The notes: generated by a model not told the origin, from the sequence alone. 64,000 bases of DNA from Lewinellaceae bacterium (GCA_020636435.1 JACJXX010000001.1:682001-746000), one strand, 5' to 3'; counted from the stretch's first letter, positions 8,519-18,282 are shown. Numbers and translations are program-made.

Positions 8519-10918
8519 ATGAAGAAAAATATAATCATGAAATCAAATATCCTGCTCTTTTTTGGATTTGTATTGCTCTTTAGCAATTGTACAAGAGACC
8601 TTTCTGAAGATGCAACAATTGCTACTTTTCCAAAAAATGGCGACGTTTACATTGACGGATTCAGCGCGGGGTTGGAATATCTGCCATTCGGAGATTCTTA
8701 TTTTGCAGCTTTTTCTGTAGATACAGAAACCAAGTACGAAGGGACATCCGCTATGCGATTTGATGTGCCTAATGTAGGCGACCCAAACGGAGCTTATGCC
8801 GGGGCCATTTTTCCAGATTATGGCGGACGCGACCTCTCTGGTTTTGATGCGCTTACTTTTTGGGCGAAAGCAACCAAAACGGGAACCGTCAATGAGATCG
8901 GTTTTGGACAAGACTTCAGAGAAAATAAATATCAGGTTTCCCTCTCCAATTTGGAACTAACCACCTATTGGAGGCAATATACCATTGCCATTCCCGATCC
9001 TTCTAAACTGACTCGGGAGAGCGGCTTGTTTTGGTATGCTGAAGGGCCTGAGGATGGCGAGGGGTATTCCTTCTGGATTGATGAATTGCAATTTGAAAAA
9101 TTAGGAACGGTAGCACAACCGAGGCCTTCCATTTTTGATGGCCTGGATGCTTCCATTCAAACTTTTGCCGGCGTAACTACTCCTGTTTCTGGTTTAAAGC
9201 AAACTGTTAATTTAGGAAATGGCCAGGACCAAACCATTAATGTTGCTCCAGGCTATTTCGAATTTGCTTCTTCTAATCCCAGTGTTGCAACCGTTAATGA
9301 ACAAGGCATGATTACAGCCGTAGCTGCGGGAGAGGCGGTTATCACAGCCACATTAGGCGGTGTGGATGCGAAAGGTTCTGCCAGAGTTGCGGTCATAGGC
9401 AATTTTGTTTCCGCTCCAACACCTACTCAAGATCCCTCTGATGTGATTTCTATCTTTTCGGATGCTTACACCAACGAACCAGTAGATTATTATAACGGTT
9501 ATTGGGCGCCATTTCAAACTACCGTTGGCCAGGACGATATCAATATCAATGGGGATAATATTATTGGATACTCAGAGTTGAATTTTGTAGGAATCCAATT
9601 TTTAGTGGATGCTCCGACGATTAATGCTTCGTCAATGACTCGCTTTCACCTCGACGTTCAGCCCAGAGAAGACATACAGCCGGGAGACTTTTTAACAATT
9701 AGGATTGCTGATGTTGGCCCGGATAACACATTTGGTACCGGCGATGACTCTTCTGGCGAAATCAGGCTTGACAATTCCAAGTTGGTAAATGGCGAATGGT
9801 ATAGCCTCGATGTTGCTTTTTCAGACCTGGCAGGCCTGGCCGGCCGATCCAATTTAGCCCAGGTCGTGTTTGTTTCAGATGCGACAATATCCAATATTTA
9901 CGTTGATAATATCTATTTCTACAATGATGGAGGCTCAGGCCCTGTGGGGCCAGCAGTAGCGGCTCCAATTCCAACCCGGGGCGCAGCCGATGTGATCTCC
10001 ATCTTCAGCGGCGCCTATACCGATGTCGATAGAAACCTTAACCCCGACTGGGGACAGGCAACTGTAGTCACCGAAGTGAATATTGCGGGCAATAACACCC
10101 TGCTCTACTCGGGCTTGAACTACCAGGGCATCGAGCTGAGCAGCAGCCAGGATGCTTCCGGAATGGATTTCCTTCATATTGACTACTGGACCGCCAATTC
10201 CAGCGTCCTGAATGCCTTCCTGATCAGTACCGGGCCGGTAGAGACTGCCTATGCCTTAAACGTGCCCACCTCAGGCTGGGCAAGCGTGGATATTCCATTG
10301 TCCGCTTTCTCCCCGGTTGACCTCGCCGATGTCATCCAGTTTAAATTTGACGGCAATGGCGATATTTATCTGGACAATATTTATTTCTATAAAACATCTG
10401 GTAGTGGAGGTGACGAACCCACTGCACCTGCGCCAACGCCAACGCAGGCCCCTGCTGATGTAATTTCTTTGTTTAGCAATGCCTATACCAACGTCCCGGT
10501 CGATACCTGGAGGACAGACTGGTCGGCGGCAACTTTGGAGGACATTCAAATTCAGGGAAATGATACAAAAAAATATACCGATCTTGATTTTGTCGGAGTT
10601 GAAACTACCGGTGGCAATTTAATTGACGCTTCTTCCATGACCCATTTTCATGTAGATATATGGACGCCAAACATGACCACTTTCAGGATCAAACTGGTTG
10701 ACTTCGGCGCCAATGGCGCCTTCGATGGCGGCGATGATTCGGATCATGAATTGGTATTTGAAAATCCAGCTCAAGGACAGTGGATTTCTTATGACCTTCC
10801 ACTTTCCGATTTCACAGGATTGGCCAGCTCTACGAATATGGCACAGTACATTTTTTCCGGGCTGCCTGTAGGTGGTGGGACGGTTTATGTCGACAATGTT
10901 TATTTCTACCGACAATAA
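8519..10918 (+). CDS. Surface lipoprotein with Ig-like domain and three carbohydrate-binding-like repeats
   Basis: 799 aa. The signal sequence ends in a lipobox with Cys24 (LLFSNC). An N-terminal beta-sandwich (about 35-195) reads like a carbohydrate-binding module, followed by a BIG2-type Ig-like domain (about 200-293, with SSNPSVATVNEQGMITAV). Three tandem modules follow, each opened by a Pro-Thr linker and DVIS(I/L)FS.AYT and closed by VDN(I/V)YFY (about 297-470, 479-625, 635-799). There is no catalytic motif. It probably holds glucan at the cell surface for the enzyme encoded 8 bases upstream. Such DVISIFS modules also occur next to GH16 enzymes in Bacteroidota. Confidence 0.78.
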   Translation: MKKNIIMKSNILLFFGFVLLFSNCTRDLSEDATIATFPKNGDVYIDGFSAGLEYLPFGDSYFAAFSVDTETKYEGTSAMRFDVPNVGDPNGAYAGAIFPDYGGRDLSGFDALTFWAKATKTGTVNEIGFGQDFRENKYQVSLSNLELTTYWRQYTIAIPDPSKLTRESGLFWYAEGPEDGEGYSFWIDELQFEKLGTVAQPRPSIFDGLDASIQTFAGVTTPVSGLKQTVNLGNGQDQTINVAPGYFEFASSNPSVATVNEQGMITAVAAGEAVITATLGGVDAKGSARVAVIGNFVSAPTPTQDPSDVISIFSDAYTNEPVDYYNGYWAPFQTTVGQDDININGDNIIGYSELNFVGIQFLVDAPTINASSMTRFHLDVQPREDIQPGDFLTIRIADVGPDNTFGTGDDSSGEIRLDNSKLVNGEWYSLDVAFSDLAGLAGRSNLAQVVFVSDATISNIYVDNIYFYNDGGSGPVGPAVAAPIPTRGAADVISIFSGAYTDVDRNLNPDWGQATVVTEVNIAGNNTLLYSGLNYQGIELSSSQDASGMDFLHIDYWTANSSVLNAFLISTGPVETAYALNVPTSGWASVDIPLSAFSPVDLADVIQFKFDGNGDIYLDNIYFYKTSGSGGDEPTAPAPTPTQAPADVISLFSNAYTNVPVDTWRTDWSAATLEDIQIQGNDTKKYTDLDFVGVETTGGNLIDASSMTHFHVDIWTPNMTTFRIKLVDFGANGAFDGGDDSDHELVFENPAQGQWISYDLPLSDFTGLASSTNMAQYIFSGLPVGGGTVYVDNVYFYRQ

Positions 10919-10993
10919 TTTTTTGAATAAACCTTAATTGATAAGGAGTTTAGCATATTTTAACTTGATAATTAAATGTTTTTTCCAATACTT

Positions 10994-11105
10994 AATCGAA
11001 GATAACTGTCTCCCCCTGGGGGGAGTTCGAGGGGGGATTTTTTAAGTGTTTCGTCTTTAAGTCCCCCTCCTAACCTCCCCCGGGGAGGACAATATTCTTC
11101 GATTT
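10994..11105. repeat. Long imperfect inverted repeat
   Basis: AATCGAAGATAACTGTC followed by a G-rich CCCCCTGGGGGG tract is mirrored by CCTCCCCCGGGGAGG and GACAATATTCTTCGAT, making a roughly 110-base stem-loop between the binding lipoprotein and GH16. It could be a transcription attenuator or a REP/MITE-like insertion. There is no T tract to call a simple terminator. Confidence 0.6.
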
Positions 11106-11180
11106 TAGATTTGGAGCATTTGCTTTATCAATAATTTAAATCTGCTAGGCTACTTAAGGAAACTACTAAAAAACAATAAA

Positions 11181-12020
11181 ATGCGAACGCCATTTTTTTC
11201 AAAAACATATAGATTCCCTGTAACTATAATCTCATCCGTGGCCTTAGCGCTTTTGTGTATCAGCTGCAAAACAGATGAAACGCAGACGGTGACCACTTTC
11301 ACAAACCTCATCTTTGAGGATAACTTTGATACGGATGGCCCAATTGATGCTGCTTCCTGGAATATTGAAATGGGAACAGGCGAAAATGGCTGGGGAAATA
11401 ATGAACTGCAGTATTATACGGATCGTCCGGAAAATATCAAAGTCGAAGGCGGCATGTTGCATATCACAGCCCTTCAGGAATCTTTTCAGGGCGCTGCTTA
11501 TACCTCTGCCCGGATAACTACAAAGGGCAAACTGGAACAACAGTACGGGCGCTTTGAAGCACGCATGCAATTGCCCTGGGGACGAGGCGTTTGGCCCGCA
11601 TTCTGGTTGCTGGGCAGTAATATTGATGAAGTGAGTTGGCCACAATGCGGCGAAATAGATATAATGGAATACCGTGGACAAAATCCTTCAACGCTCATCG
11701 GAACGGTACACGGCCCGGGGTATTCTGCTGGAGAGGCCGTGAGCAAAGAGTACGTTTTGCCTAATGATCGGTTTGATACGGGTTTCCACATATTCGGAAT
11801 TGAGTGGGGCCCGGATTATATCAATTTTTACGTAGATGATGTGTTGTACAATCAAATAACCCCTGAAGATGTGGACGGTGAATGGGTGTACGATCATCCG
11901 TTTTTCATTCTTTTAAATGTTGCCGTGGGAGGAAATTTTGTTGGGCCGCCAAATGCCAATACCGTTTTCCCACAAACCCTGCTTGTGGACTATGTGAGGG
12001 TGTACAGCCGGACTAATTAA
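11181..12020 (+). CDS. GH16 family lipoprotein endo-beta-1,3-glucanase
   Basis: 279 aa, a single-domain laminarinase-type GH16. The signal peptide has a lipobox at Cys29 (LLCISC), so it is a lipoprotein. The GH16 catalytic signature reads GEIDIMEY, with nucleophile Glu158, Asp160 and acid/base Glu163; GVWPAFWLLG and the WxxxxxNELQYYT substrate-cleft motif are also present. It would cut internal beta-1,3 (or mixed) glucosidic bonds at the surface or in the periplasm. Upstream and downstream spacers both carry inverted repeats, so it may be its own transcription unit within the cluster. Confidence 0.93.
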   Translation: MRTPFFSKTYRFPVTIISSVALALLCISCKTDETQTVTTFTNLIFEDNFDTDGPIDAASWNIEMGTGENGWGNNELQYYTDRPENIKVEGGMLHITALQESFQGAAYTSARITTKGKLEQQYGRFEARMQLPWGRGVWPAFWLLGSNIDEVSWPQCGEIDIMEYRGQNPSTLIGTVHGPGYSAGEAVSKEYVLPNDRFDTGFHIFGIEWGPDYINFYVDDVLYNQITPEDVDGEWVYDHPFFILLNVAVGGNFVGPPNANTVFPQTLLVDYVRVYSRTN

Positions 12021-12056
12021 ATCGGCCCCTAAGAGCTGGGGAGTGTTCATGGGGAG

Positions 12057-12147
12057 TGTTCAATGTTCTGTGTTTAAGGTTCAAAGTTGGGCTGGAAACC
12101 ATTAGCTTTCCAGGGTACATTAAACTTCGGACACAGAACTTTGAACA
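12057..12147. repeat. Nested inverted repeat between GH16 and GH17
   Basis: The arm at 12057-12078 (TGTTCAATGTTCTGTGT) is matched by the reverse complement at 12125-12147 (ACACAGAACTTTGAACA). Inside it CTGGAAA at 12092 pairs with TTTCCAG at 12107. It forms a long hairpin in the GH16-GH17 spacer, perhaps an attenuator or a repeat-element remnant. Confidence 0.55.
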
Positions 12148-12264
12148 GCCCCGGAGCATATTGGGGGGCCGTCTCAATCCCGCTTGACCAGCGGGGTGAG
12201 CCGCCCTCGGCAGAATTTTTGAAACAGCCTCAGGACTTCTTTTTTATCAAATAAAACCGGGGAA

Positions 12265-13575
12265 ATGAAATCGCATGGAATAAAACATTGCATTCAATAC
12301 ATAGCAGTAGGCATGGCTATTTTGTTCTGCTTTTCCTGTCAAAACAACGAGCCTGGCAAAAATTCAAATCAATCCCAATTAATTAAAAAGGTGACAGCTA
12401 AAGACATTCTAGGGAATCCGGATTATATGGCTATTTCGTACGGAGGGTACAGGCATCGGGATCACGACATTGAGCCAACCGTAGTGGAGCTCAAAGAAGA
12501 CATGAAGATTTTATCGGCGATGGGGATTAAGGTTTTGCGTACTTACAAAGTTCACCTGCCGCATGCCTCCAACGTATTAAAAGCAATAAGCGAACTGAAG
12601 AAAGAAGACCCTGATTTCGAAATGTATGTCATGCTGGGCGCCTGGATCGATTGCAAGAATGCATGGACCGGCAAGGAACCTGATCACAATGCGGAAAGCG
12701 AAAGAAATGAAGTTGAAATTGCAACTGCTGCCGCTTTGGCCAATGAGTATCCGGATATTGTAAAAGTATTGGCAGTGGGCAACGAAGCCATGGTGAAGTG
12801 GGCCGCCAGCTATTATGTTCAACCCGGGGTGATCCTCAAATGGGTCAAACATCTGCAAGGCTTAAAGCAAGCCGGCCAACTTCCGAAGGACCTCTGGATC
12901 ACCAGCTCCGACAATTTTGCCTCCTGGGGCGGCGGCGGGGAGGAATACCACGTCGAAGACCTGGAAAAGCTCATACGGGCCGTAGATTTCATTTCGCTCC
13001 ATACCTACCCCATGCACGACACCCACTACAACCCCGATTTTTGGGGTATTACCGAAGAGGAAGCCAGCCTGCCCAAGCGGGAACAGATCGCCGCTGCTAT
13101 GGAACGGGCCCGGGACTACGCCATGGCACAATACCAAAACACAGCCGACTACGTCAAAAGCCTGGGGGTTGACAAACCGCTCCACATCGGTGAAACGGGC
13201 TGGGCGAGCGCCTCGAATGAGCTTTACGGGCCGGAGGGCTCCAAAGCCACTGACGAGTATAAGGAGGCCCTCTACTACCGGTACATGCGAGAGTGGACCA
13301 ATGAAGCCGGCATATCCTGTTTTTACTTTGAGGCTTTTGACGAGCACTGGAAAGACGCCCAAAACCCGGGCGGTTCGGAAAATCACTTTGGGCTCTTTAC
13401 GATTGACGGGCAGGCCAAATACGTGGCATGGGATTTAGTAGACAAAGGTGTGTTTGAAGGCCTGGGCAGAGGAGGCCAACCGATTTCAAAGACCTACGGC
13501 GGAGACGAAGCCGCCCTGCTCGAAGAAGTCCTGGCGCCACCGGTGAAAAGCGCAATTAACGACCCGCTTCAATAA
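12265..13575 (+). CDS. GH17 family lipoprotein (beta-1,3-glucanase or transglycosylase)
   Basis: 436 aa. The signal peptide ends with a lipobox Cys25 (LFCFSC). The barrel carries GH17 motifs: VGNEAMVKW with acid/base Glu174 and HIGETGWAS with nucleophile Glu310, plus the aromatic FYFEAFDEHWK near the barrel end. It starts at an ATG with purine-rich GGGGAA just upstream. It would act on beta-1,3-glucan or its oligosaccharides together with the flanking GH16 and GH30. Whether it hydrolyses or transfers glucan cannot be told. A second, shorter GH17 without a signal peptide lies at 17398. Confidence 0.9.
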   Translation: MKSHGIKHCIQYIAVGMAILFCFSCQNNEPGKNSNQSQLIKKVTAKDILGNPDYMAISYGGYRHRDHDIEPTVVELKEDMKILSAMGIKVLRTYKVHLPHASNVLKAISELKKEDPDFEMYVMLGAWIDCKNAWTGKEPDHNAESERNEVEIATAAALANEYPDIVKVLAVGNEAMVKWAASYYVQPGVILKWVKHLQGLKQAGQLPKDLWITSSDNFASWGGGGEEYHVEDLEKLIRAVDFISLHTYPMHDTHYNPDFWGITEEEASLPKREQIAAAMERARDYAMAQYQNTADYVKSLGVDKPLHIGETGWASASNELYGPEGSKATDEYKEALYYRYMREWTNEAGISCFYFEAFDEHWKDAQNPGGSENHFGLFTIDGQAKYVAWDLVDKGVFEGLGRGGQPISKTYGGDEAALLEEVLAPPVKSAINDPLQ

Positions 13576-13578
13576 GCA

Positions 13579-13706
13579 AATTCTCAGTAGGTGTCGTCTT
13601 GTTGCCAGTCCCGGAGGGACGAAAGACCATTGCCAGGGCCGTTAGGCCCTGGAATTAAGGTTTAGCGCCGATTTAGTCCTGTAAGGACGACAGGCTATAT
13701 TTTTTT
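13579..13706 (+). repeat. MITE-like dispersed repeat, copy 1
   Basis: This spacer matches the reverse complement of the element at 31063-31207 over roughly 105 bases, with the same order of short palindromes (CCAGTCC..GGGACGAAAG, CCAGGGCC..GGCCCTGG, AGTCCTGTAAGGACGACAGG). The left end (ATTCTCAGTAGGTGTCG) resembles that copy's terminal repeat; the right end is decayed. It lies between GH17 and GH30. Confidence 0.8.
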
Positions 13707-13724
13707 ATCAGTAAAGCCCTAAAG

Positions 13725-15218
13725 ATGAATAGATTATACCCCCATGGCCTCACACTCCTATTTCTGATCATGCTCCATGCCTGTACTTCCGACAACGCTT
13801 TAGATGTGGAGGTGTATGAAACCTCCGCCGCTGGCAACCAGCTCGAAAAATTAACGGAATTTTCTTCCGGTGAAGATCCGGTAAACCTCCAATTATCGCC
13901 CGATGAAACCTTTCAAACCATCACCGGATTCGGCGGCTCCTTTACCGAAGCGTCGGCTTTCCTATTGAATGAACTGAGCCAGGAAAATCGCGCCCGGATC
14001 TTAGAGGCCTATTTTGGAGAAAGCGGCGCCCGGTATTCCCTGACCCGCACCCATATAAACTCCTGTGATTTCTCCCTGGGCAATTACTCCTACGCGCCGG
14101 TGGAAGGCGATACGGCCCTGGAGCATTTCTCTGTAGAAGAAGACCGCGGCGATCTCATTCCGATGATCAGGGAGGCCATGGCGGTATCCAAAGACGGATT
14201 CAAAATCATCTCCTCGCCCTGGACGGCGCCTCCCTGGATGAAGGATAACAACGATTGGCGCGGCGGCAAGTTGTTGCCCGAATATTACGATACCTGGGCC
14301 TTGTTCTTCTCCAAATACATCGATGCGTACAAAGCCGAAGGGATCGATATCTGGGGGCTCACCGTGGAGAACGAACCGCTGGGCAACGACAACAACTGGG
14401 AGAGCATGCACTTCAGCCCGGAGGAGATGACCCTTTTTGTGCAAAACCACCTGGGCCCCAGACTGGAGGCCGACGGCAAAGGCGGCGTTAAGATCCTGGG
14501 CTACGATCAAAACCGGGAGCATTTGAAGGAATGGGTGGATGTGATGTTCAAAGACGAGGCCTCGTCAAAGTATTACGACGGCACCGCTGTACATTGGTAC
14601 GCCAGCACTTACGAGGTATTCCCGGAAGCCTTGCAATATGCCCATAATAAAGCCCCCGGCAAGCATTTGATCCAATCCGAAGCCTGTGTGGATGCGGAGG
14701 TGCCCAAGTGGCAGGACGATGCCTGGTACTGGAGCAAGGAAGCGACCGACTGGGGCTGGGATTGGGCGCCGGAGAAGGACAAACCGCTCCATCCAAAATA
14801 CGTTCCCGTTTACCGCTACGCCCGCGACATCATCGGTTGCCTCAACAATTGGGTGGACGGCTGGGTGGACTGGAATATGGTGCTGGACCGGCAGGGCGGG
14901 CCCAACTGGTTCAAGAACTGGTGTGTGGCGCCGGTGATCGTCGATCCGGAACAAGATGAGGTATATTTTACGCCACTCTATTATACTCTGGCACATTTTA
15001 GTAAATTTATTCGCCCGGGCGCGACAAGGATCGGGTTTAAAAATCCGGATCCGGATTTGATGGTGACCGCTGCCCAAAATCCGGATGGCTCTATTGCAGT
15101 AGTGGTTTTTAATCCAGGCGAAAGCGCAAAGGATATAAACCTTTCATTAGGCGAAAGGTCAACCCCTGTTACAATAAGCGCCCAGGCCATTCAAACGGTT
15201 GTCATTCCCAGCAAATGA
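13725..15218 (+). CDS. GH30 family lipoprotein, likely endo-beta-1,6-glucanase
   Basis: 497 aa with lipobox Cys20 (IMLHAC). The (beta/alpha)8 barrel shows the GH30 pattern FQTITGFGGSFTEAS near the N-terminus, SPWTAPPWMK, acid/base Glu217 in LTVENEP and nucleophile Glu319 in IQSEACVD. A C-terminal beta-sandwich ends in ISAQAIQTVVIPSK, typical of GH30 subfamilies 1-3. Subfamily GH30 enzymes beside GH16 and GH17 usually remove beta-1,6 side chains of laminarin, which fits this locus. The exact specificity is inference. Confidence 0.92.
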   Translation: MNRLYPHGLTLLFLIMLHACTSDNALDVEVYETSAAGNQLEKLTEFSSGEDPVNLQLSPDETFQTITGFGGSFTEASAFLLNELSQENRARILEAYFGESGARYSLTRTHINSCDFSLGNYSYAPVEGDTALEHFSVEEDRGDLIPMIREAMAVSKDGFKIISSPWTAPPWMKDNNDWRGGKLLPEYYDTWALFFSKYIDAYKAEGIDIWGLTVENEPLGNDNNWESMHFSPEEMTLFVQNHLGPRLEADGKGGVKILGYDQNREHLKEWVDVMFKDEASSKYYDGTAVHWYASTYEVFPEALQYAHNKAPGKHLIQSEACVDAEVPKWQDDAWYWSKEATDWGWDWAPEKDKPLHPKYVPVYRYARDIIGCLNNWVDGWVDWNMVLDRQGGPNWFKNWCVAPVIVDPEQDEVYFTPLYYTLAHFSKFIRPGATRIGFKNPDPDLMVTAAQNPDGSIAVVVFNPGESAKDINLSLGERSTPVTISAQAIQTVVIPSK

Positions 15219-15256
15219 TACTGCCAAATAAAAGTCGATAATCAAAACGAAAAATC

Positions 15257-16687
15257 ATGTCAAAATATACGACTCCCGCCAGTGAGAGAGTTCCTTTAGT
15301 GCAAAAGGCTGCTTTCGGCGCCGGCCACCTGGTGAATAATCTGTTGCCGGGCGCATTGGGCATTTTCATGTTCTTTTTGCTGACTGCCTTTGGCATGGAT
15401 CCTTTTTTGGCGGGTTTATTAGGTGGTTTGCCGAGGATTTTTGATGCCATCACAGACCCCATTATGGGGTTTATCTCAGACAACACCAATTCAAGATGGG
15501 GAAGAAGGCGGCCCTATATTTTTGTCGGCGCCATTTTGAGTGGGGTATTGTTTGCGGTGCTATGGCAGCTCGATGAGAATAACACTCAGAATTACAACTT
15601 TTGGTATTTCCTCATTTTGTCCCTGGTGTACCTGGTTGGAAATACGATTTTCTCCACTCCCCTGATCGGATTGGGTTATGAGATGACATCCGATTATAAT
15701 GAACGCACCCGCCTGATGGCCTTTTCGCAAACCGTAGGCCAGGTCGCGTGGATGATCGTCCCCTGGTTTTGGGTGCTCATTGCAGACCCCGACCTGTTTG
15801 AATCGCAGGCCGTCGGCGTTCGCCGGCTTTCCATAATTGTGGGTGGGGTATGTATTTTATTCGGAGTGCTGCCCGCTATTTTCTGCAGAGGGCTTGATGC
15901 CTCACACATGGCGAACCGGAAAGAAATTTCTTTTAAAACGCTGTTCTCCAATTTGAAGGACCTTTTCCAGGGGATTGTCCAGGTCAGCAAGAACAAGCCA
16001 TTTGTCAAATTGTGCGGCGCCACATTTTTGGTCTTTAACGGGTTTCAAATGGTGGCGTCCTTCAGCTTTTTCATCATCGTCTTCTACATGTTCAAGGGCG
16101 ACTACGGCCTTGCCGGCAATTGGCCGGCCTGGTTTTCCACCATCAGCGCCATAGTCACTGCATTTTTGATCATACCTGTTGTTTCATGGATGGCGGACAA
16201 ATGGGGCAAGAGAAAAGCTTTTATCATTTCAACCGCTCTTTCCATTGTGGGTTATGGGCTGAAGTGGTGGGGGTTCAACCCAGGCAATCCGTTGTTGATC
16301 TTTATGCCCATTCCGTTAATGTCGTTCGGCATTGGCGGTTTATTTACCCTCATGATGAGCATGACGGCAGATGTGTGCGACCTGGATGAATTGAATAACG
16401 GCATGCCGCGCAAAGAAGGAACGTTTGGCGCCATCTATTGGTGGATGGTGAAACTGGGCCAGGCATTGGCGTTGGTCCTGGGAGGAGCAGTTTTAAAAAT
16501 AGTGGGATTTGACCAAACGTTAGCGCTGCAAACAGCTGAAACGATGACCAATTTGCGAATTGCAGATATCGTCATTCCGGCATTTACGGCAGGATTGGCC
16601 ATTTGGGTGATGTGGAGTTACAGCCTGACCGAAGAGCGGTCACGAGAAATAAAAGCAGAGTTGGAAGCGCGCCGGGGTAAGCTATAA
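15257..16687 (+). CDS. GPH-family sugar:cation symporter (MFS)
   Basis: 476 aa with about 12 hydrophobic helices and no signal peptide. Early residues contain DAITDPIMGFISDNTNSRWGRRRPYI, the N-terminal cation-binding and loop 2-3 signature of melibiose/glycoside-pentoside-hexuronide symporters (split here: DAITDPIMG, then RWGRRRPYIF). It sits 38 bases after GH30 and 26 bases before the unknown protein at 16714. It probably brings glucose oligosaccharides from periplasm to cytosol, which fits the signal-less GH17 two genes downstream. Confidence 0.88.
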   Translation: MSKYTTPASERVPLVQKAAFGAGHLVNNLLPGALGIFMFFLLTAFGMDPFLAGLLGGLPRIFDAITDPIMGFISDNTNSRWGRRRPYIFVGAILSGVLFAVLWQLDENNTQNYNFWYFLILSLVYLVGNTIFSTPLIGLGYEMTSDYNERTRLMAFSQTVGQVAWMIVPWFWVLIADPDLFESQAVGVRRLSIIVGGVCILFGVLPAIFCRGLDASHMANRKEISFKTLFSNLKDLFQGIVQVSKNKPFVKLCGATFLVFNGFQMVASFSFFIIVFYMFKGDYGLAGNWPAWFSTISAIVTAFLIIPVVSWMADKWGKRKAFIISTALSIVGYGLKWWGFNPGNPLLIFMPIPLMSFGIGGLFTLMMSMTADVCDLDELNNGMPRKEGTFGAIYWWMVKLGQALALVLGGAVLKIVGFDQTLALQTAETMTNLRIADIVIPAFTAGLAIWVMWSYSLTEERSREIKAELEARRGKL

Positions 16688-16713
16688 TTATGCCATTTCT
16701 AAAATTGTAAGAT

Positions 16714-17352
16714 ATGTCTGCAGAAATAGTAATCATAATTGTTGGCGCTGTGCTAATCCTGATTGCGATCGGCGATAGCATAAAGATAAATGATTCCTCC
16801 CTTGGCCTGATGGATATCAGAATGAGAATCCTGCTGGGGATAATTGGTTTCATGTTGATCATCTTTGGCGGATACACAGTTGGAACGACGACGATGCCAG
16901 GCCAAATTGAACAGGTGGCGGAAGGGAACAAATTAAAAGTAGAGTTCCCGGTTAAAAAGGTCCAGATCACATCGCCGGTTGCAGGCGATTCTGTCAAATG
17001 CCGGATCTTAACCATGGGGGTATATCCGGATTCTCATGATAAAGATATTTGGGTGCTGTTAAAACCCTCCGACAATAAATACTATCCCCAATCGGATCAT
17101 ACCAACACCTCTTTCAAAAGAAACGGGGAATGGCAAGTCATCACCCGGTTTGGAGGGGACGAAGGGGAAGCGTATGATATTATCGTTTATGAAACGGACC
17201 CATCAGCTTCTCAATTTTTTAGCGCTACCATTCAAAGTTGGAAAGAAGCGTTATCTTACCCCGGTTTAGAACTTGAAGAACTTCCAAATGGCGCTAATGA
17301 GGTGGATAGGATCACGGTGTTTTTAGAGGAAAATTGCAGAGGTGTCTTCTAA
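16714..17352 (+). CDS. Membrane protein of unknown function, two N-terminal helices
   Basis: 212 aa; I recognise no family. Two membrane helices (about 4-20 and 37-57) are followed by an exposed all-beta segment of about 150 residues, with VQITSPVAGDSVKCRILTMGVYP and DIWVLLKPSDNKYYPQ, which resembles an Ig-like or carbohydrate-recognition fold often linked to 'PVAGDSV' repeats. It sits between the GPH symporter (26-base gap) and a cytosolic GH17 (45-base gap), so it is probably co-expressed with oligosaccharide uptake. Its function is open. Confidence 0.75.
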   Translation: MSAEIVIIIVGAVLILIAIGDSIKINDSSLGLMDIRMRILLGIIGFMLIIFGGYTVGTTTMPGQIEQVAEGNKLKVEFPVKKVQITSPVAGDSVKCRILTMGVYPDSHDKDIWVLLKPSDNKYYPQSDHTNTSFKRNGEWQVITRFGGDEGEAYDIIVYETDPSASQFFSATIQSWKEALSYPGLELEELPNGANEVDRITVFLEENCRGVF

Positions 17353-17397
17353 CCACCGATACTAGTATTGCATAGCCAACTTTAAATCAACTACGAT

Positions 17398-18282
17398 ATG
17401 TCTTTCAGATCAGGTAAAATCCAAGGGTTAAAAGGAATAGACCTCTCCAGCAAAAGCCGGGAGGAACTGAGCGGGTTATTCCGTGAAACGTTGAATAACG
17501 GCATGCACGGATTGTGTTACAGCGCTTATGAGGAAGGGCAAAAACCGGGCTCCATACTGACCAAAGAGCAGATACGGCGCCGCATGGCCATTATTGCGCC
17601 CTACACCAAATGGATCCGTTCTTTTTCCTGTATAGAGGGCAACGAACTGGTCCCGGTGGTCGCTCGCGAATTCGGTTTAAAAACCCTGGTGGGCGCCTGG
17701 CTGGGCGACGATAAGGACCTAATCGAAGAAGAAATAGCCGGCTTGATCAAACTGGCAAAAGAAGGCTATGTGGATATTGCCGCCGTTGGCAATGAGGTGA
17801 TGTACCGAAAGGACCTGACGGAAGAGGAACTGCTGGGATACATCGCCCGGGTTAAGGAAGCCCTGCCAGGCACTACGGTAGGATATGTGGACGCCTATTA
17901 CGAATTCAGCGTGCGCCCGAACATTACCGCCGCCTGCGACGTCATTTTAGCCAATTGTTACCCCTACTGGGAGAGCTGCCATATCGACTATTCTTTGATG
18001 CATGCCAAACAGATGTACTATCAGGCTTTGCATGCCGGCCAGGGAAAGAAAGTGATCATTACCGAGACCGGATGGCCAAGCCAGGGCACGGGCCTGGGCG
18101 ACGCCCAGCCGTCAATGGAAAATGCACTGAGGTATTTTCTGAATATTCAGCAATGGTCGGCTCAGGACGGCATTGAGGTGTTCTACTTCTCCTCCTTTGA
18201 CGAAGCCTGGAAAGTCGGCGCGGAAGGCGATGTAGGCGCCTATTGGGGGCTGTGGGACGCCCGGGAGAATCTCAAATTCTAA
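17398..18282 (+). CDS. GH17 family protein without signal peptide (cytosolic)
   Basis: 294 aa. There is no signal peptide or lipobox; the chain starts MSFRSGKIQGLKGIDLSS and goes straight into the barrel. Motifs are AAVGNEVMY (acid/base Glu133) and IITETGWPSQG (nucleophile Glu223), with YFSSFDEAWK at the end of the barrel. It is about 140 residues shorter than the lipoprotein GH17 at 12265. The predicted cytosolic site, right after a symporter, suggests that it degrades or rearranges imported beta-1,3-gluco-oligosaccharides. It is the last gene of cluster A; the next gene is convergent. Confidence 0.88.
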   Translation: MSFRSGKIQGLKGIDLSSKSREELSGLFRETLNNGMHGLCYSAYEEGQKPGSILTKEQIRRRMAIIAPYTKWIRSFSCIEGNELVPVVAREFGLKTLVGAWLGDDKDLIEEEIAGLIKLAKEGYVDIAAVGNEVMYRKDLTEEELLGYIARVKEALPGTTVGYVDAYYEFSVRPNITAACDVILANCYPYWESCHIDYSLMHAKQMYYQALHAGQGKKVIITETGWPSQGTGLGDAQPSMENALRYFLNIQQWSAQDGIEVFYFSSFDEAWKVGAEGDVGAYWGLWDARENLKF

